Assembly (NCBI RefSeq): GCF_018691265.1
Contig: NW_024881303.1
Location: forward strand, 7,805,777-7,869,776
From: Tyto alba
Taxonomy: Eukaryota > Chordata > Aves > Strigiformes > Tytonidae
Length of the DNA stretch: 64,000 nt
Direction: 5' to 3'
This document shows positions 11,994-25,639 of the stretch, piece after piece; the stretch's first letter is position 1, and each line of letters begins with the position of its first letter. The position numbers were made by a program, and so were the translations under genes. The notes beneath the pieces were generated by a model. It saw nothing but the letters and a program-made list of their open reading frames with translations, ran no database searches and had not been told where the DNA came from.

Positions 11994-13564
11994 GTAAGGG
12001 AATTATTTTGGCTTGTTTCCACTAAGAGCTGGACTCTGGTGTGTATATTCTTGCCATCAGTTAGCAAGCAGTGTATAAGTGGATGGCATTCTTCACGTGG
12101 GCCACGTGCTGTTCCACAGTGGAGATTTCTTGAGTGATGGGGGAAATCTGGAAGGGGCTGTTCGTAACGGCTCACTCTGTGTGCCCTCTGCTCTGCTGTT
12201 GCTCTGATCTTGGATCCAGGGAGCTGATTCGTGCTTGATCTGGTTTAGTTATCTGAAGTTGCCCTTCAAACGGATTGTTTTTGTCACCCATACTTTCCAC
12301 CTGGGTGCCTCTTGAAGGGCAAGCTAAGGAGCATGTAGAGCATGTTTAAAATAGAACAAGTTTAAAACATCTGGATGATTTTTGTTCCATAATGATTCCC
12401 ATCTACTTCATGTGCAGATTTGTTTCCTGAGTTCACTTTGCACAGGAAACTTAGAAGTTTTTAGTGTGACAGCTGCCCTGAAAAAGTATCCTGACAGATT
12501 TTTTTTTTTCCTGTAACTGTATTTTATAGTGTGATGTTTTTAATTTCCCTATTGTTTATTGTGATACCAGCTATGAACATGGATATGAGCTGTGCTGGAG
12601 GAACCCAGGAAATCTGGGATGGGGCACAGAAGAAGCTTATTTACTTCAGGTGTACACCATGGTGGTTCTTTGTTTTAGCTATGGCCTCAAACTGCATTTG
12701 TTGGGGGGGTGTTTTCTGTACAGAGGCTGAGAATTGAGGCAGGATCTGCTCTGCTCTGACCTGCAGCCTGGGGGAGCTGGATTTTTAATGCTTTCTCTTG
12801 TTCTGCCCCAGAAACCAATTGCTTGGCACGAAGGCTGCGCGGAGGGCTGCAGCACTGGCATCCCACCCTGCCATGCTCTGTCTTGGACGCGAGGAGGGTG
12901 CAAGCTGGAGGGGGGCTTGCTTCAAGGGTTATGGGAGAGCTCTGCTCTCCTGCTTAGCAGTTCCCCTAGCTAGGTGCCCAGGCCTGTTAATGCCCCTGCC
13001 TTTGTTTTTCAGATGCAGGTTTGAATACAAGCTTGTGCTTTACTTGGATGCTTTTGGGGAGCTGTCTTGCATTGCTGAGCCAGCAGCCTGATGGGCAGCT
13101 GCTGCATCAGAGAAGCTGGTGAAGTTTTTGGTTTTCTTTGGGGGGTTTACACCCCAGGAGTGCTCTGCTCTTGGTAGGATGCCTGTGGCCTTTTAAAACA
13201 TTTGAACTGATTACAGAAGTGATCATCTGAGCCACACCTGAGGGTCCAGCGAGGGTTTGCAGGGAAATGGTGTCCTTCTCCCCAGCAGCACCCCCAGTGC
13301 CATGGTGTGGAAGCGGTGCCAGGGTTTGCAGACATCCTTTCCTGTGTGCAGCTGTGGCTGCTCTAGGAACTGTGGGCAGGGTGTAATCCTACTTGCAGAA
13401 GGTATGTTAGGAGGCAGACATGAACAGAAAGCCTGACTTTGACTGCTGTCAGGAAATGTATAATCTTGGAGTGATGGAGAGGACAAGGAGTGTCACATGC
13501 TGGCACTGCAGCAGAGCAGAGAGGACCAGAAATCCCTTTTCCAGTGACAATCATTTACCATGTA

Positions 13565-13632
13565 AAGTTGGGCAGGCCACATAGCATCGCTACAACTTTC
13601 AGTTCTTTATCTGTCAAGTAGGAGTGCATGTT
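13565..13632 (+). repeat. MIR-like SINE fragment
   Basis: The stretch resembles the MIR core region: 'ttgggcaggccacatagc' corresponds to 'ttgggcaagtcacttaac', and 'cagttctttatctgtcaagtaggagt' corresponds to 'cagtttcctcatctgtaaaatgggga'. It is an old, non-autonomous, non-coding remnant that is highly diverged. Confidence 0.4.
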
Positions 13633-14586
13633 TTCCTCTGTCCAGGTGTCAATTTTGTGATCTGGGAATGGCTCTTTCATTTATCCATGCATAAAATGTT
13701 AACAGATCATTTACCCTTTCTCATCTAGGGAGGTGCTCCCTACAACTGAAGATTACTTTTTCAAGTCGATCTGGTAAAAGCTTTCTATTTGTAACCAGAG
13801 AACAGGGAGAGTGCAAAGGTGTGCTAGGAAGGCCTGGACGACTGTTTTGCAGGTCCAGATGCCATGGGTCTTAGGGGTGAAAAGGACATTAGAAATTGGC
13901 TTTAATCGTCTCTGACAAAGCTGATGGTGGAAAGGGGGAAGGAACTAGAGGGTTTTTACTGACCTGCATCCCAGTTTGGATTCACAGGCAAGTGCGTCAT
14001 GCTTGGCCATTTGAAGCAAGGTTGAGGAGGGATGGTGGGCTTGAGCATAAATCCAGAGCGTGCTTCAAACTTGTGCTGGTGGATAAGATGTTAAGGCATG
14101 TTGCTAACAAGGTCTCAAAGATGAGAGTTGGAGAACTCGAATGTTTGTATTGCTACTGCTTTCCGAGGAAAATGGGAAATGTTGGAAATAGTTTATTTCT
14201 CTTTCCTCCGTCATATTGAGGATGTACGGACTTACAGAACAGGAAGATCAAAGGCAGCTCTTAGGGGCTTTTCCTTGACTGGTTAGTCCCACGTGTGGTC
14301 ACATTTAGAGTTTCCAAGAATAGATGTAATCCAGGGCAAGCCTGATTGCAGATACTGACATCTCCCAGTCATTGGATAGTGGAGACATCCATCAGGGAGG
14401 GGGGTTCCTTCTGAAAAATGGTGAGGTCTCTTTCATAACATCGTATTTGTGTTGGTTTTTTTTTTTTTTTTACTGGAAATGTGGAGGCTTAGAATTGTAT
14501 TTGAAACTTAATTTTTTGGGAAGGAAGTCTGAGAATAACTCACAACTTGAAAGCACAAAAAGTGGCTTTCCTCTTGTTTGCTCTAA

Positions 14587-15480
14587 TGTGCAGGACAGCC
14601 CCTACCACATCCTCCCTGCTAGCTACAGCTAACGCGGCAGAGACCGCCTGAAGGCTGTGTGTGGCTATGGGCACGCAGAGAACCTCTGAGAGCTGACTGG
14701 TAACTCGTTGAAACAGGGACTGAGAAAACAGCCTGAGAAAGAGATAAGTGATGGCGGGGAGCGGAGGCCCGCCAAGCAACGCCTCAGACACTCACAAGTA
14801 ATGAAACTATAGTCTCGGGGTGAATAGTGTGGAGTCTGGAGCTGATAAGGCTGCCTGGGTAGCACAGGATGGGGCTGGGGGGGGCTTGTGAAGTTTCAAG
14901 GGCCATGTGTCCAGTGAGTGACCTTTTGCTTCGTTATCCACGGAGTGCGTATTAAAATTGACATCCCCTGAATATGCTAATAAAGATTAACGAGGTCATG
15001 CTAATTACATCATCCCATCAAGCACCTTACCCCTCCCTATAGATGCAGGTATGTGGGGAGACCTAGGGGATGAACCCAAGTAAAGTGTGTATACACTAAG
15101 GGGGGGGGGGGTGAAAAGTGAAAGCAAGCAAGAAATAGAAAGAAAAAAGAGGATGTGAAGAAGATGGGTGCATCCCTGACAAACTCAGATGGGGCCAGCA
15201 CAGGACCCTGGAACAGTGATCTCTATTTCTCTATTCTTTTTCTCCCATTTTTTTTTTCCCCTCTTTTCCCTTATTACCGTTAATTAACACAAAGCACACT
15301 TTATCACTTGCCATAATTTGTCATATACTTAGCTAATTACCATGTATCCAGTTAGTACATTGTGGGCAATTAATAAATGTCTGTGCATGGACTTTAAGAC
15401 TTGTCTCACTGTAGTCCGCTCCATTGGATATTTACGAATCTCAGTCACTTGTCTCCCTTGTCTGAGTGGGATGTGACAGA
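14587..15480 (+). mobile_element. Probable endogenous retroviral LTR-derived segment (fragmentary)
   Basis: This stretch differs in texture from its flanks and has LTR-like parts. It starts with a possible TG end (TGTGCAGG) and has CpG-bearing segments (14,630-14,800). A purine run ends in G12 at 15,100-15,111, followed at once by TG. A T/C-rich tract lies at 15,220-15,270. An AATAAA signal at 15,371 precedes a 'ttgtctcactgtagtccgctcc' stretch and a final GTGACA. If the G run is a polypurine tract, the LTR proper would be about 15,112-15,480 with residual internal sequence to its left. Otherwise the whole block may be one solo LTR. I could not identify matching target-site duplications, so the ends are approximate. 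No gag, pol or env reading frame is present. Confidence 0.4.
15100..15111 (+). repeat. G12 homopolymer
   Basis: Twelve consecutive G, flanked by 'acacta-a' and 'tgaaaagtg'. It may be the decayed polypurine tract of the surrounding LTR-like element, and it could form an intermolecular or slipped quadruplex. Length may be unstable or affected by sequencing error. Confidence 0.85.
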
Positions 15481-16560
15481 ACCCAACGATTAGTTCGTGT
15501 TAGACCCCATCAGGGTAGCATGTAGACCCACGTGGAGTTTCAAGCAATATGATGTTTGGGACTTTTGATCATTTTCTTGTGACTTATGAGTGATTAAGTG
15601 TGTAATTCCAGGGCGTTTCCTGCTCTGGAAGGGATCAAGCAATGGTGATGTGGTGCTGAAAAAACCGCAACAGACTCCAGCAGGCAAAAAGAGCAACATG
15701 GCAGTGTCCGTAGACTGACTCTTCAGCCACCCACATGCTTTTTTTAGCAGCTCTTGCCTCACTGCTTTCAGTAGATCATGGGGACCGAAGGATAACATAA
15801 TGGAGTCAGTCTGAACTGTGGGGAGCATCTTCCTTTGAAAAGTTTGAGAGCTCCACTGAGCAAAGGTGGAGGGTCAGAGGCTGCTGCTGGTCCTCACACT
15901 GCCAACACGTCATTTGTCTTGGAGAGGTTTTATGCCAAGCTAGTTGTTTTATTTATGAAAGTAGCCAAATTCACAGGGTCTCAGCCACCGTCGTCTAACT
16001 CCAGTAAAGTAAAAGCCCAAAAAGTGGCTAAAGAGAGGAGAAATAAAATGAAATAAAGCAAAAAACAAAAAACCAAAGCAAAAGACAGAAAACCCAACCA
16101 AATAAAACAGACCAGGATGTTAGGTCCACCCGAGACTGTATTATTTTGTTGTCCTAGAGAGCTTACCCAAAATAGACAGTCCCAGTGGTGTTGGCAGCTT
16201 TTACTTTCTTTAGCTTTGGGAGTGGTTGTTTTTTTTGTTTGATCAAAAGTTCTTTTGACTAAAAATTGAATTTGGTTCTGCTTACCTATGGTGGGGATGA
16301 GGGAGAGGGGTGGCCCTCCTGTGAGGGGCATGGCATGTACAACAGAAGCATTCGTGTACTGTCAGGATGAGGGCAGTATAGAAAATGGACAGCTGAAAAG
16401 AAGTTAGTCCTTTGTAGGTTCCCATATGGATCTTCTGTCCATCAGTGTTAACCTGCTGTTTTGAGGCAGGGAAACATGCCTGTTTCATGTGTTAAAAATG
16501 CATGTAATTTTTCAGGAAGAGAAAGGAATGGAGCAATAGGAAGCAAAGGAGGTCTAGTGA

Positions 16561-16680
16561 AATTATCTCTGCCTATATTTTCTCTGCTGGACGCATTTGT
16601 TGCTGTGCTAAGCTATATCTGATTATATTAACTCCCCTCATTGAGCTGACATTTCCTGTGTAAAGCGACCAGTCCAAAAT
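16561..16680. other. Candidate conserved non-coding element
   Basis: Complex, CpG-poor, AT-leaning sequence with words such as AGCTATATCTGATTATATTAA and CTCATTGAGCTGACATTTCC. It has no repeat character and no open frame. It is listed as a possible enhancer from texture only. Confidence 0.18.
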
Positions 16681-19600
16681 GAAAATGAAAATCTCCTTAC
16701 CTCAAGAGGAGATTACCTCTCCAAGCGTGACCGTGTCTCTGCTGGGTCCTGGTGGCCCCAGAAACTGGCTGGGGTGGAGGGGGAGCACCCTCTCCTCCAG
16801 CCATCTCCCTCCTTGACCCAAGAGCTGTTTCAGTCCAAGCTGTTTTATAGAGAAGCTGAGGACTGACTTCTGCCTGCCAGACTTCAGGCATTGCTTAGGG
16901 ATTGATTTTCCCCCAGCACCTCACTCGCTCAAATTAATTTATGTACTCTTTCCTGGGTTTTCTTTATTTCACCCTGCCTGATAATAGGATTTTTTTCAAG
17001 TAACCGAAATTATGATTTCATTTAAAATTTCCTTATTCTTTTTACTCTGGGTATTAATATTTTTTTTTTTTCCCCCCAAAGGTGTCTTTAGCATTTCTTA
17101 CTTCTCTCTGTCTCTCTTTGTGTCTCCTTGTACCTGTCTCTTAAAAATAACAAACGTGCCTTCTCTGAGAGGTCTGTCTTTGCTGTGGACGTGCCTCATC
17201 TGTGGGCAGGAGGTGCACTGTTGGCTGAGGAGCTGGGGATGGGAGCGGAGCATGGCGTGTGGGGTGATTTGTGTGGGGCCAAGGAAAGCTGTAGCTGTCA
17301 GGGCAGTTCAGCTCTGCCCAGCCCTGGGGACCGCAGGAGCTGTGGTTTAGGGGAACCTCTAGTGTCCTGCCTCCCTCCCTCCCTGTGATGACCCATGTGT
17401 GTGCCAGGATCTCCGAGATAATCCACAACATCTCAGCTCTGTTTTAAGCCTCCTTTAAAGGAAAATTTCTGCTTTATTGCTCTCTAAACCAGGTAGTGCT
17501 GTGTAGGGTGTAAAGCTTCCTAATGTTGTGTCTCTTCTCCTAACCCTGTCTATAACCATTTCCAGGTGGGCAGCTTCCAAGTAGGATCTTCTTCCTCATC
17601 ACTCCTGGAAAGCACCTGAGAACACCCTGGGAGGAGGACACTATTGACTGGGGGCTGTTGGGGTTCTCCAGCACAATGTGCCCAAGCACTGTTTCTGTGC
17701 ATTTCTGGGGTGTCATCTAGGTCCCCCAGGCTCTGGTTGAAGGTGACCTGGTGCCTCTGAGGAGACTCTTTGGGACTTGTGTTGTTCATAGCAAGTGACT
17801 GATGCTATTGGGGTAGCCCCATCGGGTGTTGTACAGTTGGTGTTGGTGACATGAATTCAGACCTGCTCTGCATTACTTGTCTCTCCTTGCTACTGAATTC
17901 CAGTTTCAGCTGTGAAAGGGCAAGGCATGAATTACTTTGGTCTTGGGCAGGGGCTGATTCATTTGAAATTAAAAGCCTTTCAGTGAGTGTGGGTGAGCTA
18001 CTCCTGCTGTTGGTGCTTCTGGTTACACTTGTGAGAAGTTTGTAGAGAGACTCGAGCAGGTGATTGTGCATGGGTCAGGGTGTTTGGCTGCAGCGAGGTC
18101 AGGCTGGACAGCAAGAGGGCCCAGGTATGTGCCTGAAGGACAGCATGAACCTCTCACTTGTAACACAAGTCCCAGAGCAGGCTGAGTCCCCTTGCACTTT
18201 GCCTGCAAGGTGTGTTGCTCTGCCCTCAGTTTGCCACCTCTCTTGCTATTTACTCTTTTTAATTTTGAACAAATAATGCAGATTAATTATTTGATTGAAT
18301 TAACGAATGAAGCAAGCCCTATAGAAAATGAAGTGCTTCTATTTTAGTGCTTTGAACTCTTGCAATTTGTCTTTTTTTTTTTTTTTAATTGTCACTTAAA
18401 GTGATAATTCTGGCTTGAAGTTCAATTTTAATTTCATCATTGTGAGGTAAGCGGTGGTTGTTTCTTTTCTTTCAGTGTCAGGAAAGACATAGACAAATTT
18501 GAGTTCTGGGAAGAAATAGAACAATGGGAATACTGAAAAGCCAAGAGACTTGGCAGAGCTGATATAGCACCCATTGCTAAATATTTAATATTGGTAGGCT
18601 TTGCAGCAGCAAGGAAGCCTGAACCTGCCTCTAGAGCAGGAAATGCTTCTTTATTTTGCAACTGTCGCATCATGTGTTTGGGATGGTTTGTTTTCAAGCA
18701 CAAAGACTTTTGGTCTTTTGCTTTCCTTTTTCTTAGGATACATTTTTTCTAATGTGAAGCAGTTTGTGCCTTAAGAAATAGCATTTTCTCAGGCACCAGT
18801 AAAGATCTGCAGCCTTAAAGTCTTAAATGATATATAGGCTTTGTCCTAAGATGATCCTTGTTCTGTACTGCAACGTAGCACTTCAGCCCCGCAGAACTTC
18901 TATTTGCAGATACAATATCAGTGCAGAATAGGGTTAAGAAAGTTTTGCTATCTTTCATTCATAGTCTGAGAACATGGAAGTTTTTAATATCTAGCCCAAA
19001 GTCTTATGTGGCAGAGAGCAACAGGAGATGTATTTTTTCTATTCCCCTGTATGTTTTTTCCAATGCCTATGCTTTTTCCAGTGCTTTACACTTGTCACAC
19101 ATGTGCATACTGCAGGCAGGGGATTTCAGGGTGCTCTCCATGTTGTTTCAACACTGTATTTCCAGATGGAAATAGGTCAGAACAATGTCAAGTCCCATGG
19201 GGAGAGAGTACCCCCTAAATGCACCTTGGGGAAGGTTGGGTCCTTGCAGAGACCGGGAATGTCATTCACAGATGCTGTGCATCTGTGCGTGGGAGGCAGG
19301 TGAACTTCACTGGTTCCCCACCTTGCTGGAAGATGTCAATCAATTTAAAAAGTAAAAGACAATTCTGGAAGCTGATCTTGAAGTCCTGAGCAGGTATGGC
19401 TCTCCTGGGGGTCAGACTCTGCCACCCTGCACTCAGAGGGGGATGTGTCAGCCAAGCCAACAGGAACAAGAGCAGCTCTGTCCTCGTCATGAATCCTCCG
19501 TGAGTTAAGCACAAGGATGTTAAAGCTTCTCAGCAACACTGAAGATCTCAGGAGAGAATTTAATGAAGAACCTCTTGGAGGCCCTTTTCCCAGGGAGGAA

Positions 19601-20062
19601 CCTTTGGGTGTTCTGAGAAATGTCCTTTGGGCTGTGAGTTGCCATCAGGTGAAGGGGCTGTACCGCATCTTCCTGAGCGATGCCTTTTGCTTGCCCTGCT
19701 CAAGCTGTCAGCAGCGTGAGAAGGGGTCACTGTGATGAGAAACAGCCCAGCCTTAGAAGATAGATGAAGTGGATGAACTTGAGGATAATGCATAATTATT
19801 ACTGTTTATGGTGGGAGGATAGGGTGAGCAACTTTTTTTAAAGTAAAGCCTTTGAAATTTATATATTGCTTTTCACATTTGAATATTGCAGAGAGAACCC
19901 AAATATTTTTGCACATTTATATCTCACATATGCTTCTTGTCCATTAAAAAAAGAAAAAGAAAAAAGAAAAGGCAAGTTTCATAAATTCTGAATTTTCACA
20001 GGAAAAAGGGATTTCAACAGGGGAAAACAAACTAACCAGTTTATTCCCAATTGCTGGAAGAT

Positions 20063-20142
20063 CTAGGCCCTGGGAAGTGAAGTGGTTTGCTCAGCGTTGT
20101 GGAGAGTCTATAATGCAGAGCCAGGAGGTGAACAGCCCACTG
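20063..20142 (-). repeat. MIR-like SINE fragment
   Basis: The plus strand follows the reverse complement of MIR: 'ggccctgggaagtgaagtgg', then 'tttgctcagcgttgtggaga', then 'gcagagccaggaggtgaaca' correspond to 'ggcccagagaggttaagtga', 'cttgcccaaggtcacacagc' and 'gcagagccgggattcgaacc'. This is the clearest of the MIR-like remnants in the window and contains no gene. Confidence 0.5.
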
Positions 20143-21547
20143 CATATCCAGAAGACCACCTTTATTTCTTGGAAAATGATTGATTTGAGCTCCACAGCTA
20201 TTGCAGCATATCTAATGCTGAGAGATTTTTGGCAGTAATTCACGACTTGCCAAGATCTGCCAGCTGCTTAGCTATCCAGACACTGTAAAAATGCAACAGA
20301 CTGCAATATCAGCGTTAACTTTACTTCCTTAGTCGGCTGTGTTTTGTCTGGGCTCTGAAACCTAGATATAAATATGCAAGTTTGCAATCTGCTCTGGGAT
20401 TTCGGTGTTCCTGGCTGTAATGAGGAACAGAGATTTTTACTTTATTTTAACGTGATTCCTGGAAGAAGTGATGTTGGTTTAGGAGCTTGAATCTACCTAC
20501 TTTGGCCTTGGAGGACAGCACTGCAGGTGTTTTGTGCTGCAGTGAAGCAGAGTGGCAAATATGGGCTGGAAGGAGCAGAGCACGAAGCTGTTGGAGGTCC
20601 AGACCGTGATCCTGTGGCCAGAGATGATGACAGCAGCCCTGTGCCGGGGGATGCTTATTCATGACCATCTCCCTCCACACCCATTGCAGTCAAGGGCACC
20701 TGGATGATACCCTGGTCTGGGATGAGGGGGGATGCCCCACACACCAGCACATCTCATGGCTGTGCCTGAATTTCCCCAGACTATAATTTGTGAGGTACCT
20801 GACTGATGAAGTAGGTGAATGACTGTCCAAAAGCCCCAGTAGTTTACCTAGGGTGACCCTGTAAATCTGTAGCAGAAACTGGAGAGAGGAAAAATACCAA
20901 CAAAGCCACACTTTTTTTTTAAACTTCACCTCCACCAACTATCAAATTGGGCTGTGTCCCATTTAATATCCAGGTCTGTCAATGATGTTGGCTGCTGGAG
21001 AAAACTCCTGATTTAGTCAGTACCACCACAGACAAGGGTTCCCCTGTCATCCCTGTCACCTGGCTGCTACATAGGGCAGTGCTGGACTGGGTGCATGGGT
21101 GGATCTTCTGGGCCTGTTGGCATGAGAGGATGCACGAGGTAACAAGATGCTGTTGTGCCACATTACTTAATTATCTTAATTTATCTTAATTTATCTGGAA
21201 GGTATTCATGCATTGTTAGTGTTTGCAAGGGGCAAAGTTCCCTCTGGCCCTGCAGACACAAGGATGACCAGCAGCAGCCATCTACTGTGTGCAGTGGATT
21301 TTGTGACATTTGATTCCCAGCACCTCACTGGTATGGGGCAAGATCTCATTGATAGGCAAGCAGAATGGGGTCTTCAGCCTTAGGTGAGCTGGCACAGAGC
21401 TGTAGGAAGCAGAGCTTGTCTTCTAGCGGTGCTTTCAGAGGCAAATACTCATGCTCGCAATTTTTGTACGCCCCTGTTTTGGGTTGTTCCTGAGTGTGCC
21501 CAGCATAAAATGCTAAGTTTCCTGTTCTTCAGAGCCAGCTGAGAAAG

Positions 21548-21627
21548 TTTTTTTGTTTTTTGTTTTTTTTTTTTTTTTTTTTGTTTTGTTTTGTTTTGTT
21601 TTTTGTTTGTTTGGGGTTTTTTTAATT
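21548..21627 (+). repeat. T-rich low-complexity tract, (T)n/(GTTTT)n
   Basis: Pure T runs interrupted by single G, passing into repeated GTTTT units and ending in 'ggggtttttttaatttta'. Low complexity is directly visible. It could be the remains of a poly(A) tail on the minus strand, but no retrocopy body is recognised next to it. Confidence 0.85.
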
Positions 21628-24600
21628 TTATTTTCTTTTCTGGAGTGCTTCAGCTGAAATGATTCGGTTGTTTTCCAGAATGAATTGCTGAATCAAAACA
21701 CAGCTTTGAGCAAAGAGATCCTGATGTTGCTTTGCCAGGGCAACCTCAAGCTTGGCAGAGGAGAGGGTGGGAGGGATGAGAGCCTCTGCTGACTCTGCCT
21801 TCTGTTGTCTTTGGGAAAATCTACCCACTTTTTATCTTCTGGGAGAAACTGCCTGAGATCAGTGTGGCTTTGAGGTCTGCAGACACCACCTGCACCGAGC
21901 GGGTTCCCACCTTGGTGACTGTTCCTCCTGGCAGTGCCGACGCTGCTGGCCATTACAGATACAGGACTGAGGCGGTTTCATAACTGAGGGTAAATCTGTC
22001 TGAAAAGGATGCTTTTGGGTTTCTCTTGGGCTGGCCTTGGGTGGGGCCAGGACTGCACGGGCTGGCTGGGCTGGGGAGCTGAGCAGATCTCGACCAGGGG
22101 TGTGGATTGGTTTGGGGCCAGATTCATCCTCGGGTTGAACTCGGCGCTGGCCTGGGATGCTGTGTCAGGGCAGGTCTGGCTGAGTGGGTGTCCTGCTTTC
22201 CATACCCCATCTGCTGGGACGCAGGGCAAGGCCAGTGAACAGTGGAAACACTGGGAAAAGTCACTTGAAGTGGGAATAGAGCCATAAGAGTCTGGAAGAA
22301 GGACAGAGAAGAAATATAAGGAGAGATAGAAGGAAGTAGGAGACTTGGCTGGGGAGTGGTGATGGGTGGGTATGGGCAGGAGCTATAAGGAAGAAGATGC
22401 TTTAAGAGGATTTAAAAGTTAAAGAAGCTGGGAAGGGGAGAATATGGATAGATGGGTGATAGAGGAGCTGCAGAGGATGAGGAAAGGCTGCAGCAGAAGA
22501 GTTGTGACCAGCAAAGCCCATTTCTTGCTAGAATCTGGAACCAAGTTTTTAATCCCAGAATCTCAGCTCTTTTCTGCCGTCTAGCTGTCAAAGTTGTTGA
22601 GCAAGTGTGTCCATCTGTCGCCAGTGCTGGATCTGCACAGCAGAGCATAGTCCTCTTCTGTGAAGTATTTCCCCGTTAGTGCTACCCTCTCTCCCTGGAC
22701 CTGTGTGTCTGAGACCACAGTTGTGCTGGTGAACCAGGACCGTGGAGGGGGAAGGCAGATCCAGTTCCAGTGCATGAACTTATTTCCAACGATAGTTTTC
22801 TTTTTTTAGAAAACTTAAGAAATTGTCTTAAAACCAGAAACCTTTTAATTTGAAAGATACCACTAATGCTACAAAATCAAACTCTCAGAAGTCAGGAAAT
22901 GCTGAATTTTTGTGTCTAAAATTTGTCGTTCCTGAATGTTCACAATACAGACTTACAGATCAGCAAGAACAGAGGCAGACTTTTTTTCTCCAGGCTGCCC
23001 AGCTCAGAGTGCTTAGGCGGTGGGTGAGGAATCTGGGGCCGCAGTCTGGTCCTACACAGGTTTTTACCTGCATTATTTCTGGTTCTGTATTTCACTTCTG
23101 AATGTGAGGTAAGGCAAGAAAAACAAGTTCTTCGGTGGAAGGCCCCAGTGTTGCATCCAGAAGGGCTGATGACAATGTGCACGTGAGGGCCGTGGCACAC
23201 CTCGGCTGCAGCGGCAGCCCATGTCCCCGGCGGGGGGCACGCAGGGCTGAGCCCAGCAGCACACACGTTCGGGCTGTGCTGTAAGGAGGAGTGTGGAGCC
23301 TGGATGCTAGGGACACAGACACTACAGAAGGCACAAGGAAGTCTGGCTGATTTTTTTCCCCCCAGATTGGTTTCACACCCCACATAGTGCCAGTGCAGCT
23401 GTTTGAGGGGTGCATGGCAAAGCAGATTTGGGAACTGATCCGGCTGGAGAATGACCATGTGGAAGGGAGTGCTGGGAGGGAGGCAGGGTGCCTTATGGGG
23501 GTAGAACTGCTTAAATCTGTGCCAGGGCTGTTGTGAGCATCAAATCACAGGCTAGCTTTCATCTCCTGTCATTTAAGCCTAAGCAAATTACCTCCTTGTG
23601 TGCTCCTTCTCTATTGAGGGACTGGGAAAAAAAGATGAAAAGAGGTGGAGATTTAAGGTGTCGCTCACAAGCTGTTGGAGAAAGTGACTTTCTTCCTGCT
23701 CATCCACCTCTGCTTGTTCATTAATTGAGAGAAGTGAGATGGGGGAGCCTGAGGGGAGGCAGAATATGTACTTATTACTGCTGCTGTTATACCTGGTGGA
23801 AAGGGCCACCTGTTTGATTGAATAAAATTGGTTGGTGGCACTGGTGGCTGTTATGGAGCTGGTGAAACTGGAAGCGTCCTTCCTTCTCTCTGTGTACAAG
23901 GAGATACTGAGCCAAGGCAAACAACAACTTCTCCATGTGGCACCCATGGCACAGTTTTTAAAGCTGTCTTTGCATTGGTTTGGGACATCTGCTTTTGAAA
24001 TCTCAGAAATGGAGAAATATGTATTGCAGGGTGAAAACTGTTGGGGAGAAGATGGGGAGGGGGGGGATAGGTCAGGTCTAGCTGTGTTAACTGCCTGGGT
24101 AGCTATTGGGGACAGCTGTGTTTTCTGAACGCACCGCTCCTCTTGGCCTGCAGCCCTTGGGAAATCCCTCTGGGAAATAATAATAATCTGCTGGCAGTGG
24201 GAGGGGTGGTGTGTGGCAGAGCAGTAATGGTCTGTGCCATCTGCGGTAATGTTTTAGGTGCACTGAAGCCAGGTGTGACTGCTAGCCTGAGCACTTGAGC
24301 ACCGAGTATTCCCCAGCGGCATTACCAAGGTGGGGACTGTCTTGAGAAGAGGTGCTGCTTTTTTGGCAGATACCTTCATGGTAGGAATAAGCTTGGAATA
24401 CAACAGGCTGAATTTATTTTTTTTGACAGATGCTTTGTTGCGGCAGTGTCTTGCTCAGCCCATGGTGTGTGGGAATCTGCGTGGGAGAGGGACGTGGTAA
24501 ACAACCTGCTTTTTAAGGCTGTTGCAATTAGAGAACTTATTAGCAAGCTGCCACATGGAAATCTCATGAGTACTGGGCATTGGCTATGTAATCAGAGCTG

Positions 24601-25639
24601 AGTATGTGGCTGGACCACTTGGGCTGGGTCTGTGCAACTGTTGGGTGACCAGTTGACCAGGAGAATCCGGGTGTTGCAGGGTGGTGATTCAGGTGTTGGC
24701 CATCCTCCTGGGTGAGCACAGGGCCAGTGTGCCTCCAGGGACTGGGGAAAGGCTGAGGAGGCATTGCACGACTGCAGTCAGAGGCCCTGACAGCAGAAAA
24801 AGGGGACTGTTTAACTTGTCCTACTTAATTAGCTCTCCCAATTAATTTCTTCCTGACTAGATTTCTGTTGTGCTTTAGGTTACAATTTGCTTTTGCATTG
24901 AGAGGTGCAGGTGCCCCTGGTGAGGAAGGCTTGAGGTTTTGTCCTAGAGATGGCTGCTGTGTTGAGGAACGTGGTTGCCATTTGTGGAAATGCTGCAAAA
25001 CTTGGGTCCCCCTGGACATAAGCTGCTTGATACTCTCATTTCAACTAGCTTTCTGTCAATCCTGGTTTCTTTGTGTTTTTTTGTCTCACGTTACGTAAAG
25101 AATATTTTCCTGGCCCTCCTTCTTTGAGACAGATGTTAAGCCCATGTCTCTGGAAAATTGCACTGCCTAAATATAAAGGTGTGAATTTTAAGCAGATTTA
25201 GTTGAATGTAAAACCTTGTGTGGACACTCTTGTTTTAATACCCAAGTGGCTGATTTTAATTCTGAACCTGGTCGCATAGCCCAAAAGAAGGATGTCCCTA
25301 GAGCATCTACTTAAAAATATCTTTAAACTGCATCTGGTTAAAAATAGGTTTAACTTGGAGCTCGTGCTTCCCTGTGTGGGTAGGGCCTCCTGGTAGCATG
25401 TTGTGATACCTACTATGGAGCCACGTACGAGCATGTGAGTTGCTGATGGTTACAACACACACAAGCCCTGAGGCACTGGGAGCAGGGGAGGGTTCAGGAT
25501 CTCCCTGCTGTTTGCATGGCCTGCCAGTTCTGCTTTTCTCAAGGATTTTGCACAAGTGCTGGTAGCTTTGACCTATAAATGCTGTCACTCCGTTAGTGCT
25601 ACTACTGCACTGTAGCCATCGTGGTTCAAAATCTTCTAA

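Noticed and set aside
13870..13925. Possible further CR1-like fragment ('gaaaaggacattagaaattggctttaatcgtctctgac' pattern)
   Set aside because: Similarity is limited to a few words and could be chance. It is too weak to annotate.
22940..23458. 172-codon minus-strand open frame
   Set aside because: It is among the longest frames in the window but has no recognisable domain or conserved motif, and the plus strand of the same segment is also partly open. Treated as chance.
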